A DNA stretch of 64,000 nucleotides from Rhodobacter sp. Its GTDB lineage: Bacteria > Pseudomonadota > Alphaproteobacteria > Rhodobacterales > Rhodobacteraceae. The position numbers and the translations under genes were made by a program. The notes below the pieces were generated by a model, which had not been told where the DNA came from, searched no databases, and was given only the letters and a program-made list of their open reading frames with translations. Shown here piece by piece: positions 26,772 through 36,263 of the stretch. Each line of letters starts with the position of its first letter. Position 1 is the stretch's first letter. Location: NCBI GenBank assembly GCA_020637515.1, contig JACKKG010000001.1, forward strand, positions 2,882,501 through 2,946,500, in the 5' to 3' direction.

Positions 26772-27767
26772 ATGCCCGATGGGGCTACGCCGGTTCTTGA
26801 TGTCAAGAACCTGAAAACGGTTTTCAGCACGCGTTCCGGCGAGGTTCATGCCGTCAATTCGGTCAGCTTCAATCTGAAGCCAGGCGAATTGCTCGGGGTG
26901 GTGGGCGAATCCGGATCGGGCAAATCGGTGACGATGATGTCGCTGTTGGGGCTTTTGCCCTCGCCTCCGGCCGAGGTGCGCGACGGCACCGTCATGCTGG
27001 GCGACCGCGACCTGCTGAAGATCGGCGAGGACGGTCTGCGCCAGGTGCGCGGCCGCGAGGTCGGCTTCGTTTTCCAGGACCCGATGACCTCGCTCAACCC
27101 GGTGTTCACCGTCGGCTTCCAGATCGCCGAACCGCTGCGCAAGCACCTGGGCATGAGCCGGGCGCAGGCGCGTGACCGCGCGGTCGAATTGCTGGAGCTG
27201 GTTGGCATTCCCGACGCGCGCCGCCGGCTGGGAGATTATCCGCACCAGTTCTCGGGCGGGATGCGCCAACGGGTGATGATCGCCATCGCGCTGGCCTGCG
27301 ACCCCAAGGTTCTGATCGCCGACGAACCCACGACCGCGCTGGACGTGACCATCCAGGCGCAGATCCTGGAGCTGGTCAAGGAGCTGCGCCACAAGCTGGG
27401 CATGGGGATCATCTGGATCACCCACGACCTGGGCGTGATCGCCGGGATCGCCGACCGGGTGATGGTGATGTATGGCGGCCAGGTCGCGGAACAGGGCCCC
27501 GTGCGCGAGGTCTTCGCGAACCCGGCGCATCCCTATACGCGCGCACTGTTGCAGACCATGCCCAAGCTGCATGGCCCGCGCGAGGCCAAGCTGAAGGTGA
27601 TCGAGGGCCAGCCGCCGATCCTGGGCCGGCATCCGACCGCCTGCCCGTTCATGGCGCGCTGCGCGCACGCGTTCGACCGCTGCGCGCAGGAAAATCCCGC
27701 CCGGCGCGACATCGGCACCGGCCATGACGTGGCCTGTCACTGGGATCACCGGGGGGGCACCGCATGA
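26772..27767 (+). CDS. Dipeptide/oligopeptide ABC transporter ATPase DppD-like
   Basis: 331 residues. Walker A GESGSGKS, signature FSGGMRQRV, Walker B VLIADEPTTALDV, and the C-terminal cysteine-bearing HPTACPFMARC region of the Opp/Dpp ATPases. It energises uptake of a peptide-like solute. ATG at 26772 is preferred to the TTG at 26766 because GGGGAG lies at the right distance before it. Overlaps the second ATPase gene (ATGA). Confidence 0.94.
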   Translation: MPDGATPVLDVKNLKTVFSTRSGEVHAVNSVSFNLKPGELLGVVGESGSGKSVTMMSLLGLLPSPPAEVRDGTVMLGDRDLLKIGEDGLRQVRGREVGFVFQDPMTSLNPVFTVGFQIAEPLRKHLGMSRAQARDRAVELLELVGIPDARRRLGDYPHQFSGGMRQRVMIAIALACDPKVLIADEPTTALDVTIQAQILELVKELRHKLGMGIIWITHDLGVIAGIADRVMVMYGGQVAEQGPVREVFANPAHPYTRALLQTMPKLHGPREAKLKVIEGQPPILGRHPTACPFMARCAHAFDRCAQENPARRDIGTGHDVACHWDHRGGTA

Positions 27768-28825
27768 CGACGGACAAGCGCAAGCTCGTCGAGGTCAGGG
27801 ACCTGAAGATGCATTTCCCGATCTTCGGCGGGTTCATGCGGCGTCAGGTCGGCGCGGTCAAGGCGGTGGATGGCGTGTCCTTCGACATCTTCGAGGGCGA
27901 GACGCTGGGCGTCGTCGGGGAATCGGGCTGCGGCAAGTCCACGGTCGGCCGCGCGGTGCTGCGGCTCTACGAGGTGACCGACGGCTCGGTCGTGATCGAC
28001 GGCGAGGACATCGCCACCCTCAGCCCCGAGGTGCTGCGCCGCAAGCGACCGACCATGCAGATGGTGTTCCAGGACCCGCAGGCGAGCCTCAACTCGCGCA
28101 TGACGGTGGCGGGGATCATCGGCGAGCCGCTGGACGAACATACCAACTGGTCCCGCGCGAGAAAGCTCGAACGCATCTACGAGCTGATGGATGCCGTCGG
28201 CCTGAACCGCGATTTCGCCAACCGCTACCCGCACGCCTTTTCCGGCGGGCAGCGACAGCGGATCGGGATCGCCCGCGCGCTGGCGCTGAACCCCAAATTC
28301 ATCGTCTGCGACGAGCCGATCGCCGCGCTCGACGTGTCGATCCAGGCGCAAGTCGTCAACCTGCTCGAGGAATTGCAGGCGGAATTCGGGCTGACCTATC
28401 TGTTCATCAGCCATGACCTGTCGATGGTGCGCCACATCGCCGACCGGGTGGCCGTGATGTATCTGGGCAAGATCGTGGAAGTGGCGCCCGTGCAGGTGAT
28501 CTACGACGATCCGCGCCACCCCTATACCGAGGCCCTGCTGTCGGCCGTGCCCGAGCCCGACCCGTCGCTGGAACGGCGCAAGGATCGGATCGTGCTGAAG
28601 GGCGACGTGCCCTCGCCCGCCAATCCGCCCAAGGGATGCAATTTCTGCACGCGTTGCCACAAGGCGTTCGATCTGTGCCATCAGGTCGAACCCGCGACCG
28701 TGGAAGTGTCGCCCGGCCATTTCGTGGCCTGCCACCTGATCGACAAGAATTCGACCGCCGGAAGAACCGGCGGCGCCCGTGTCGAGCACGACGAACCAAA
28801 TATCCAACAAGGAGAGGATGCATGA
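27764..28825 (+). CDS. Dipeptide/oligopeptide ABC transporter ATPase DppF-like
   Basis: 353 residues. Walker A GESGCGKST, signature FSGGQRQRIG, Walker B FIVCDEPIAALDV, and a C-terminal four-cysteine-type extension (CNFCTRCHKAFDLC) like the iron-sulfur-binding tails reported in some Opp/Dpp ATPases. Forms the ATPase heterodimer with the preceding gene. Overlaps it at the start and the binding-protein gene at the end. Confidence 0.94.
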   Translation: MTTDKRKLVEVRDLKMHFPIFGGFMRRQVGAVKAVDGVSFDIFEGETLGVVGESGCGKSTVGRAVLRLYEVTDGSVVIDGEDIATLSPEVLRRKRPTMQMVFQDPQASLNSRMTVAGIIGEPLDEHTNWSRARKLERIYELMDAVGLNRDFANRYPHAFSGGQRQRIGIARALALNPKFIVCDEPIAALDVSIQAQVVNLLEELQAEFGLTYLFISHDLSMVRHIADRVAVMYLGKIVEVAPVQVIYDDPRHPYTEALLSAVPEPDPSLERRKDRIVLKGDVPSPANPPKGCNFCTRCHKAFDLCHQVEPATVEVSPGHFVACHLIDKNSTAGRTGGARVEHDEPNIQQGEDA

Positions 28826-30525
28826 CTCGCAGAATGGCCCTGTTCGGGGCGGCTGCCGCATTCGCCATGACGCCCCTGGCGGCGATGGCTGAGCGCGGCG
28901 ATAGCGGCCACCTGAACCTGATTTACTGGCAAGCGCCGTCCATCATGAACCCGTATCTGTCGGGCGGCACCAAGGAACAGGAAGCGTCGAGCATCGTGCT
29001 GGAGCCGCTGGCGCGCTACAACGAGCGCGGCGAACTGGTTCCGTGGCTGGCCGAAAGCATTCCGACCGTGGAAAACGGCGGCGTGTCCGAGGACCTGATG
29101 TCGATCACCTGGCGCCTGCGCGAGGGCCTGCTGTGGTCCGACGGCACCCCGGTGACCTCGGCCGACGTGGCGTTCACGGCGCAGTATTGCATGTCGCCCG
29201 ATGGCGGCTGTGCCCAGCTTCGCAACTTCAACGACGTCGAATCGATCGAAGTGGTCGATGACCGCACCGTCACCGTCCACTTCTCGGTGCCCAAGCCCGT
29301 GCCCTATGGGCCCTTCGTTTCGGCGACCTCGCCCATCATCCAGCGCGCGCAGTTCGAGAACTGCCTCGGTGCCAACGCGCCGACCTGCACGGACGCCAAC
29401 TTCATGCCGATCGGCACGGGCGCGTTCCGTGTGGTGGAATTCCGTCCGAACGACGTGATCCAGATGGAGGCCAACCCCAATTACCGCGATCCGGCGCTGC
29501 CGCATTTCGCGACGCTGACGCTCAAGGGCGGCGGTGACGCGGCCTCGGCCGGCCGTGCGGTGATGGAAACCGGCGAGATGGACTACGCCTGGAACCTGCA
29601 ACTGGCGCCCGACGTGATCGCGACCATGGCCCAGGGTGGCCACGGCGTGCCGATCTCGGCCTTCGGCACGCTGGTCGAACGGATCGAGATGAACCTGACC
29701 GATCCGTCGCCCGACCTGCCGCCGGAAACCCGCTCGACCCGCGCCGCGCCGCATCCGTTCCTGTCGGACATCCGCGTGCGTCAGGCGCTGTCGATGGCCA
29801 TCGACCGCCCGCTGCTGGTCGAAGTCGGCTACGGCCAGGCGGGCCGCGTTGCCTGCAACATCGTGCCGAACCCGCCGGTCTTCCGGTCCGAGGCCAACGA
29901 GGGTTGCGCGGTGCAGGATCTGGACGGCGCCCGCGCGCTGCTGGATGCGGCCGGCTGGGTGCCCGGTCCCGATGGCATCCGCGTCAAGGACGGTCGCCGG
30001 CTGGTGGTCGATTACCAGACCTCGACCAACGCCGTGCGCCAGGACTTCCAGGCGCTGATCCAGCAGTGGTGGCGTGAGATCGGCGTCGAGGCCAACCTGC
30101 GCAACGTGAACGCCTCGGTGTTCTTCGGCGGCGACCCCGGTTCGCCCGACACGTTCCAGAAGTTCTATGCCGACGTGGAGATGTATGCGAACAACTTCAC
30201 CGGCACCGACCCCGAGAACTATCTCGGCGCCTGGCGCTGCGACCACGAGCCGCGTCCCGCGACCCAGTGGCAGGGCGAGAACATCAACCGCTTCTGCGAT
30301 CCGACGTATGACGCGCTGCACCTGCAAATGGCGCAGACCGCCGACATCAACGAGCGGGGTCGCATCGGCCGCGAACTGAACGACATCCTGGTCCAGAACT
30401 ATGTCGTCGTGCCGCTGGTCGACCGGGGCCGCGTGGACGCGCACGCCAACTCGCTGGGCGGCGTGCTGCTGAACGTCTGGGATTCCGGCCTGTGGAACAT
30501 CGCCGACTGGTATCGCATCCAGTAA
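28822..30525 (+). CDS. ABC transporter periplasmic binding protein, family 5
   Basis: 567 residues. Signal peptide 1-23 (ends AMA), then the SBP family 5 fold: LVPWLAESIP, WRLREGLLWSDGTPVTSADVAF, and IRVRQALSMAIDRPLL. This family binds peptides, nickel, opines, glutathione and other solutes, so ligand is not fixed by sequence. Start at 28822 follows AAGGAGAGG and overlaps the previous stop by four bases. A stable hairpin after the stop probably raises its mRNA over the permease genes. Confidence 0.92.
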   Translation: MTRRMALFGAAAAFAMTPLAAMAERGDSGHLNLIYWQAPSIMNPYLSGGTKEQEASSIVLEPLARYNERGELVPWLAESIPTVENGGVSEDLMSITWRLREGLLWSDGTPVTSADVAFTAQYCMSPDGGCAQLRNFNDVESIEVVDDRTVTVHFSVPKPVPYGPFVSATSPIIQRAQFENCLGANAPTCTDANFMPIGTGAFRVVEFRPNDVIQMEANPNYRDPALPHFATLTLKGGGDAASAGRAVMETGEMDYAWNLQLAPDVIATMAQGGHGVPISAFGTLVERIEMNLTDPSPDLPPETRSTRAAPHPFLSDIRVRQALSMAIDRPLLVEVGYGQAGRVACNIVPNPPVFRSEANEGCAVQDLDGARALLDAAGWVPGPDGIRVKDGRRLVVDYQTSTNAVRQDFQALIQQWWREIGVEANLRNVNASVFFGGDPGSPDTFQKFYADVEMYANNFTGTDPENYLGAWRCDHEPRPATQWQGENINRFCDPTYDALHLQMAQTADINERGRIGRELNDILVQNYVVVPLVDRGRVDAHANSLGGVLLNVWDSGLWNIADWYRIQ

Positions 30526-30539
30526 TCCCGTGATCCCTG

Positions 30540-30572
30540 CCCGCCTCCGGCCCCTCGGGCGCCGGGGGCGGG
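30540..30572 (+). terminator. Intra-operon hairpin between binding protein and permeases
   Basis: Twelve-base stem with one G-T pair (CCCGCCTCCGGC and GCCGGGGGCGGG) and a nine-base loop, 15 bases after the binding-protein stop and followed by a pyrimidine-rich stretch. It fits a partial terminator or mRNA stabiliser that yields more binding protein than permease, as in many ABC operons. Confidence 0.55.
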
Positions 30573-30660
30573 TCGCTTCCTCTTGCGGCCCGTCCTGGTC
30601 TGGCCCTGCCTGCGGCGGATGGCACGGGCCGAACCGAGAACGCTGAACAAAGGCGCCCCC

Positions 30661-31671
30661 ATGTTCAACTACACGCTGCGACGGATCCTGCTGGCCATTC
30701 CGACGCTTTTGTTCATCGCTCTGATCATTTTCCTGCTGCTGGAACTGTCGCCTGGCGACCCGATGGCGGACATGCCGCTGACCATTCCGCCCGAGGTGCG
30801 CGAGCAGATGCGCCTGGCGCTGGGCCTGGGCGAGGCGTGGTATATCCGCTTCTTCAAATGGCTCTACCTGTTCACCATCGTCGAACCCAGCCACATGCTG
30901 GCCACGCTGACCGGCATCGACAGCCTGGCGATCGAGGGGCAGCGGATCATCTCGTTCCAGACGCGCTCGCCGGTGGCCGACATCATCTCGCAGCGGCTGC
31001 CGCAAACGCTGTGGGTGGTCGGGCTGAGCTATATCTTCGGCATCCTGATGGCGGTGCCGATCGGGGTCTATTCGGCCTACAAGCAATACGGCTGGTTCGA
31101 CCAGGCGGGGACCTTCGTGTCGATGGTGGGCTTTTCGCTGCCGACCTTCTTCACCGGGCCGCTGCTGATGCTGATCTTCTCGATCTGGCTGGGCTGGTTC
31201 CCGATCATCTACGACACCACGCTGGTGGTGGACAGTTGGCACCACTTCCTGCTGCAGTTGCGCCAGATGGCGATGCCGGTCTTCGTGCTGACGCTCTACA
31301 ACGTGTCGCAGATCACCCGCTTCATGCGCGCCTCGATGCTGGACAACCTGCCGCTGGACTATGTGCGCACCGCCCGCGCCAAGGGCATGACCGAGCGCGT
31401 CGTGGTGCTGCTGCACGTTCTGCGCAACTCGATGATCCCGGTCGTCACGGTCATCGCGCTGGGGATCCCCACGATCTTCACCGGCGCGATCATCACCGAA
31501 AACATCTTTCGCGTGAACGGCCTGGGGCAATTGCTGATCACCGCGATCTATGCCTCGGACGTGCCGATGGTGCTGACGCTGTCCGTCGTCTTTGCCATCC
31601 TGATCGTCGGCTTCAACCTGATCGCCGACCTGCTCTACGCCATTCTCGACCCGAGGATCCGCTATGACTGA
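30661..31671 (+). CDS. ABC transporter permease DppB-like
   Basis: 336 residues, N-terminal membrane span plus the core binding-protein-dependent transport domain with the EAA loop (DNLPLDYVRTARAKGMTERVVVLLHVLRNSMIPV). The extended loop between the first two spans (about 45-120) is typical of DppB. Starts at MFNYTLRRILL 135 bases after the binding-protein gene. Overlaps the next permease by eight bases. Confidence 0.94.
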   Translation: MFNYTLRRILLAIPTLLFIALIIFLLLELSPGDPMADMPLTIPPEVREQMRLALGLGEAWYIRFFKWLYLFTIVEPSHMLATLTGIDSLAIEGQRIISFQTRSPVADIISQRLPQTLWVVGLSYIFGILMAVPIGVYSAYKQYGWFDQAGTFVSMVGFSLPTFFTGPLLMLIFSIWLGWFPIIYDTTLVVDSWHHFLLQLRQMAMPVFVLTLYNVSQITRFMRASMLDNLPLDYVRTARAKGMTERVVVLLHVLRNSMIPVVTVIALGIPTIFTGAIITENIFRVNGLGQLLITAIYASDVPMVLTLSVVFAILIVGFNLIADLLYAILDPRIRYD

Positions 31672-32566
31672 TACCGCCGCCTTCAAGCCGCCGCGCAACC
31701 AATGGTGGGACGTCTGGGATCAGTTCAAGGTCCACAAGGGGGCGATGATCGGGTCGATCGTGTTCCTGGCGATCGTGCTGTTCTGCTTTGTCGGCCCCTA
31801 CCTGTGGCCTTATGACGCGACCTATATCGACATCCGGTCGCGCAACCAGGGGTTTTCGGTCGCGCATCCGTTCGGCACCGACCAGTTGGGGCGCGACATC
31901 TTCGCGCGGATGATGAAGGGCGGGCAGGTCTCGTTGGCGGTGGGTATCGTGGGCATGGTCCTGTCGGTGTTCATCGGCACGCTGATCGGGGTTCTGGCCG
32001 GGTATTTCCGCCGTCTCGACGGGCTGCTGATGCGCCTGACCGACCTGTTCCTGGCGCTGCCGCTGTTGCCCTTGCTGCTGGTCATGTCGATGCTGCTGCG
32101 CCAGCCCCTGAGCGCGGCCTTCGGGGTCGAGACGGGGATGTTCCTGCTGATCGTCTCGGCCATCGCGATCACTTCGTGGATGCGAACGGCGCGGGTGGTG
32201 CGGGGCGACGTGCTGACGCTGAAGGAACGCGAGTATGTGCTGGCCGCGCGCTCGATCGGGACGCCGCCCCGGCGGCTGATCGTGCGCCACATCCTGCCCA
32301 ACGTGCTGTCGCCGGTGATGGTCTCGGCGACGCTGATGATCGCCACGGCGATCATCACCGAAAGCGCGCTGAGCTTCCTGGGGATGGGCTTTCCGCCCGA
32401 TTTCCCGACCTGGGGGCGGCTGGTCGCGGATGGCGTGGACTATCTGCAGCAATACCCCTCGCGCGCGTTGCTGCCGGGGATCTTCATCTCGTTGACGGTG
32501 CTGAGCGTGAACTACATCGGTGACGGCCTGCGCGACGCGCTGGACCCGCGCATCCGGGGACGCTGA
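31664..32566 (+). CDS. ABC transporter permease DppC-like
   Basis: 300 residues. DQLGRDIFARMMKGGQVSLAVG is the DppC N-terminal motif and VLAARSIGTPPRRLIVRHILPNVL the EAA loop that contacts the ATPases. Last gene of the importer. A 349-base spacer follows before the hydantoinase gene. Confidence 0.94.
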   Translation: MTDTAAFKPPRNQWWDVWDQFKVHKGAMIGSIVFLAIVLFCFVGPYLWPYDATYIDIRSRNQGFSVAHPFGTDQLGRDIFARMMKGGQVSLAVGIVGMVLSVFIGTLIGVLAGYFRRLDGLLMRLTDLFLALPLLPLLLVMSMLLRQPLSAAFGVETGMFLLIVSAIAITSWMRTARVVRGDVLTLKEREYVLAARSIGTPPRRLIVRHILPNVLSPVMVSATLMIATAIITESALSFLGMGFPPDFPTWGRLVADGVDYLQQYPSRALLPGIFISLTVLSVNYIGDGLRDALDPRIRGR

Positions 32567-32915
32567 GACAGGGCCCTGCCCCCCGCCCCCGCGGCGGTGG
32601 CAAGCGTGGCGGCGCGAGACCTGCGGGTCCGGGGGCGGTTTCGCCCTCGGCCGGAAGCATTCCATGTTCCCGCCCTCGGGCGACCCGGGGCGCGGCGCTG
32701 AAGCGCCGCGCCCGGTCCCGCGTCACCGCGGCCCCTGCGCGCGATTGATGCGGCGGATATGCGTATTTCCGACAAGGTGAGACGGCATTCAGTCGCGAAC
32801 GGGCGGCCGGAGGCGGCGCGACTTTGGCATCACGGCGCCGGGGGGCGTCAGGCGGCCCCTTTCCTTTCCCCCGCGGGCGACTTAGCTGATCCGCGGGGTT
32901 TGCGGAGGCGGTGTG
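32567..32915. other. Spacer between ABC importer and hydantoinase gene
   Basis: 349 bases with no convincing gene. It contains an 11-base perfect hairpin with a TGAA loop (GGGCGCGGCGC/GCGCCGCGCCC, 32688-32713), a likely transcription stop for the importer, and a more AT-rich patch near 32750-32790 (GATATGCGTATTTCC) that could carry a promoter for the hydantoinase gene. GGAGG at 32904-32908 is the ribosome site of that gene. Confidence 0.5.
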
Positions 32916-34928
32916 ATGGCGATCTTTCTGGGCGTGGACACGGGTGGCACTTTCACCGACGCCGTGCTGCTGGACGAGGGCGCGCAGCGTGTCATCGCCT
33001 CGGCCAAGGCGCTGACCTCGCGGCCGGATCTGGCGCAGGGGATCGGCGGCGCCATCGACGCCGTGCTTGCGCAGGTCCCAGCGTTGCCTCCATCGGGGAT
33101 CGCGATGGTCGCGCTCTCGACGACGCTGGCCACGAATGCGCTGGTCGAGGGCCAGGGCGCGCCCGCCGCCCTGGTGATGATCGGCTTTGCCCCCGGCGAC
33201 CGCGACCGCGCCGGGCTGGGCGAAGCCCTGGCCGGCGATCCGCTGATCGAGATCGCGGGCGGGCACAATCACGCGGGCAGCGAGGAGCGTCCGCTGGACC
33301 ACGCCGCGCTGGACGCGGCGCTGACGGCCCTGCCCCCGGGCACCAGCGCGGTGGCCGTTGCCAGCCGCTTTGCCACCCGCAACCCCGCGCACGAGATCGC
33401 GGCCCGCAGCCTGATCCGCGCCCGCACCGGCCTGCCGGTGACCTGTTCGCACGAATTGAGCGCGGGTCTGAACGGGCCCAAACGGGCCCTGACCGCACTG
33501 CTGAACGCGCGGCTCATCGCCATGATCGACCGTTTGGTGCGGGCTTGCGAAACGCATCTGTCCGCGCGCGGGATCGCCGCGCCGCTGATGGTCGTTCGGG
33601 GCGACGGCGCGCTGGTCTCGGCGGCGCTTGTGCGCGAACGGCCGATCGAGACCATCCTGTCCGGACCCGCCGCCTCGATCGCCGGCGCCGCCTGGCTGAC
33701 CGGCGCGACCGAGGCGCTGGTGTCGGACATCGGCGGGACCACCACGGATGTCTGCCTGCTGCGCGACGGCCGCCCCGCCATCGACCCCGAGGGCGCCCGC
33801 GTCGGTGGCTGGCGCACGATGGTCGAGGCTGTCGCCATGCGCACCACCGGGCTGGGCGGCGACAGCGAGTTGCACGTCCTGGCCGGGCTCGACGCCGGGC
33901 TGCGGCTGGGTCCGCGCCGGGTGATGCCGCTGTCGCTGGCCGCGCATCTGCATCCCGCGCTGGTGCACCGGGCGCTGGACACCGCGCTGGGGCGCGAACC
34001 GGCTCCGGACGAAAGCTGGCGTATCGCGCTGCCCCTGTTCACCGCCCTGCCCCCAGGCCTGCCCCCGCGCGAGGCCGCGCTGGCAGAGCGGCTGCTGGCG
34101 GGGCCGCAGCGGCTGACCGACCTGATCCACGCCAGGGTCGAGGCCCCCGCCCTGACGCGCCTCGTGCAGCGCGGCCTGGTGCTGTTGTCGGGCCCGACCC
34201 CCACCGATGCCGCCCATGTGCTGGACCGCCAGACCGGCTTTGACCGCGACGCGGCGCACAAGGCGTTGACGCTGCTGGCCCGCCAGCGCGGCGACAATGG
34301 CGAACGCCTCGCCCCCGATGCCGAGGCGATGGCGTATCGCATCGTCGATCAATTGACGCGCCAGACCGTCGATTGCCTGCTGGAAACCGCCTTTGCCGAG
34401 GACGACACCCCCTGGGCGGAGCCGCCCGAAACCCTGGCCCGCCACAGCCTGACCCGCACCGCGCTGCACCGCCGCGCCGCCGGCCTGGTCCGGATCGAGG
34501 CCCGGCTGGGCGTGCCGGTGATCGGATTGGGGGCCTCGGCCGGGTGCTGGTACGGCGCGGTCGGCGAGCGCCTGGGTTGCCCCGTGCTGGTGCCCGACCA
34601 TGCCGGCGTCGCCAATGCCGTCGGCGCGGTCGTCGGACAGGTGTCGATGCCGGTCGAGGGCCAGGTCACCAGCCCCGCCCCGGGCGAATTCATCGCCCAT
34701 CTGGGCAGCGGGCCGCAACGGTTCGGTGACCCCCAAGCGGCGGTGCGCGCCCTCGAGGACGATCTGGGCCAACAGGCCCGCGCCCGCGCCGTCGCCGCCG
34801 GCGTCGAGGATCCGCACCTGATCACCACGCGCGAGGATGCCGGCGCCGAGGTCGAAGGCCAGCGCGTGGTGATCGAGATCCGCCTGCGCGTCACCGCCTC
34901 GGGACGCCCAAGGATCGCCACCGGCTGA
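32916..34928 (+). CDS. Hydantoinase/oxoprolinase A-type subunit, ATP-dependent
   Basis: 670 residues. GVDTGGTFTDAVLLDEG is the N-terminal phosphate-binding motif and ALSTTLATNALVEGQGAP the second; SDIGGTTTDVCLLRDGRP is the actin-like ATPase motif of the HyuA domain. The family opens cyclic imides (N-methylhydantoin, 5-oxoproline) using ATP, usually with a separate B subunit. No B-subunit gene follows, which is unusual. ATG at 32916 is seven bases after GGAGG; an adjacent GTG at 32913 is possible. The tRNA-Ser gene follows after 41 bases. Confidence 0.85.
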   Translation: MAIFLGVDTGGTFTDAVLLDEGAQRVIASAKALTSRPDLAQGIGGAIDAVLAQVPALPPSGIAMVALSTTLATNALVEGQGAPAALVMIGFAPGDRDRAGLGEALAGDPLIEIAGGHNHAGSEERPLDHAALDAALTALPPGTSAVAVASRFATRNPAHEIAARSLIRARTGLPVTCSHELSAGLNGPKRALTALLNARLIAMIDRLVRACETHLSARGIAAPLMVVRGDGALVSAALVRERPIETILSGPAASIAGAAWLTGATEALVSDIGGTTTDVCLLRDGRPAIDPEGARVGGWRTMVEAVAMRTTGLGGDSELHVLAGLDAGLRLGPRRVMPLSLAAHLHPALVHRALDTALGREPAPDESWRIALPLFTALPPGLPPREAALAERLLAGPQRLTDLIHARVEAPALTRLVQRGLVLLSGPTPTDAAHVLDRQTGFDRDAAHKALTLLARQRGDNGERLAPDAEAMAYRIVDQLTRQTVDCLLETAFAEDDTPWAEPPETLARHSLTRTALHRRAAGLVRIEARLGVPVIGLGASAGCWYGAVGERLGCPVLVPDHAGVANAVGAVVGQVSMPVEGQVTSPAPGEFIAHLGSGPQRFGDPQAAVRALEDDLGQQARARAVAAGVEDPHLITTREDAGAEVEGQRVVIEIRLRVTASGRPRIATG

Positions 34929-34969
34929 CGCTTGCAGCGCCCCCCGCCCCGGGCTAGAACGCCGCAGAC

Positions 34970-35059
34970 GGATGGGTGGCCGAGTGGTTTAAGGCTCTGG
35001 TCTTGAAAACCAGCGTGGGTGAAAGCCCACCGTGGGTTCGAATCCCACCCCATCCGCCA
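34970..35059 (+). tRNA. tRNA-Ser, anticodon TGA
   Basis: 90 bases with encoded CCA. Acceptor arms GGATGGG and CCCATCC pair fully; the anticodon loop CTTGAAA puts TGA at 35004-35006; a long variable arm (GTGGG/CCCAC) is typical of serine tRNAs; the T arm has GTTCGAA. The accessory region starts directly after the 3' end, as expected where integrases use tRNA genes. Confidence 0.97.
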
Positions 35060-35504
35060 TCATCCCTGTTGCGAACACAGACAGGCGCCCATCGCGGCGC
35101 GGAAATAGTTGTGTTTTCAAAGGGCTTTGCCTCCCCCATGCGAACCTCTGAGACTGTGCGCCAGGCTCGTTCCGGGCTCTGAACGGCGCTCCGTCTCTGT
35201 TCGGGCGAACCTCGCCGTATTCGGTTCGGTCGAATTTTTTCACGCTTTTCCAATGGCCTGAGCGTTAACCCCGCCAAAACTTCGCCCCCTGTTTCTATCG
35301 CCTTCGTGGGGAACAGAGCCGCGACGGGCGGTAGGCGCAGCCGCTGGGTGCGCAGGCCGAATGCCGCGTAGCGGTGCGGGTGATTTGCCCGACAAACTTC
35401 GTGACCCGTGCGCGAAAGTGGCCGATCGAGGTTGAGCTGTCTGCGCGCATGTTTTCGATAATCTCCTATAGACAAGCTCGATAAAGTCCGATAGGAAATT
35501 GCTT
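35060..35504. promoter_or_regulatory. Intergenic region ahead of the Cas4-like operon
   Basis: 445 bases without a convincing gene. The last 60 bases are AT-rich and carry an inverted repeat TCCTAT (35464-35469) and ATAGGA (35491-35496) flanking two near-repeats of GATAAAG/GATAATC type, a plausible operator-promoter for the operon that starts at 35505. A weak ribosome site (TAGGAAA) lies nine bases before its ATG. Confidence 0.4.
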
Positions 35505-36263
35505 ATGAACAAGCCATCGACCGATCTCGACCAATTGCGTGCTGTCGAAGCGGAGCTAGAGCGCCGCCTCTTCGAAGTCCGTCAGCAGATTTCCCACTCT
35601 GGGCGGAAAACCGAGCAAGTCTCTGGTGGCCGGCGCCGCCCCCTGCGCGAGGTTATGCTGGACCTTCTTGCTGAGGCTCAAGTCCCGCTTAACTCGCTCC
35701 TGATCGCGAGCATTTTGCGCCCGCTTCAGGGCCTATCCGTCGCATCGACACGCTTCGGGACGCTGTCCAACGACGAGGCGAAGTCCTTCGGCTCGTCGCG
35801 GGCGAGGCCTGTGTACCTGTGTCACTGCCTGAACCACGATGACGGGCAAGCTGTGAAGCGGTTCTGGGCACGATCCGACTGGCCCATTTCTCGGCGTATC
35901 CTCGGTCCGATGTCAGGGCGCGTACTCTTTCTTCAAGGCGCTGGCTGGACTATCGAGCTCGCCCGCGAAGCGAGCCTTGGAGAGCTTCCTGTCGCAAACG
36001 GCGAAACGCTGAACTTCGTGGCCGCTGATCAGGCGCGCGATGCCGGGCTCAAGGTCAAGCGCGGCGAGTTTCCCTATGACGATTGGCTGGAGGGCCTGCG
36101 CGATCTTCTCGGGCGATACAGCGTTGAGGATGAGGCGGTACGAGCGGCGGCGGCAGCGGAACTGTCGAACCAGTTGTCCGAACGTGAGCTTCTGTTCGGA
36201 GCTCGGCAGCCAGTGGTTGCTTCCCTTCCTGGTACCAAGGCGGGTTGGGGAGAACAGCTGTGA
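35505..36263 (+). CDS. Unknown protein, possible winged-helix, first gene of Cas4-like operon
   Basis: 252 residues, not recognised. Residues 5-30 look like a short coiled coil (LDQLRAVEAELERRLFEVRQQI). Residues 50-90 (RREVMLDLLAEAQVPLNSLL, then an alternating helix and TRFGTLSNDE) resemble a winged-helix. The middle has CHCLNHDDG, and the end is a helical tail. Its stop overlaps the GTG start of the nuclease gene, so both are made together. Could be a regulator or a specificity/adaptor subunit of the nuclease. ATG at 35505 is chosen over an in-frame TTG six bases earlier. Confidence 0.6.
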   Translation: MNKPSTDLDQLRAVEAELERRLFEVRQQISHSGRKTEQVSGGRRRPLREVMLDLLAEAQVPLNSLLIASILRPLQGLSVASTRFGTLSNDEAKSFGSSRARPVYLCHCLNHDDGQAVKRFWARSDWPISRRILGPMSGRVLFLQGAGWTIELAREASLGELPVANGETLNFVAADQARDAGLKVKRGEFPYDDWLEGLRDLLGRYSVEDEAVRAAAAAELSNQLSERELLFGARQPVVASLPGTKAGWGEQL

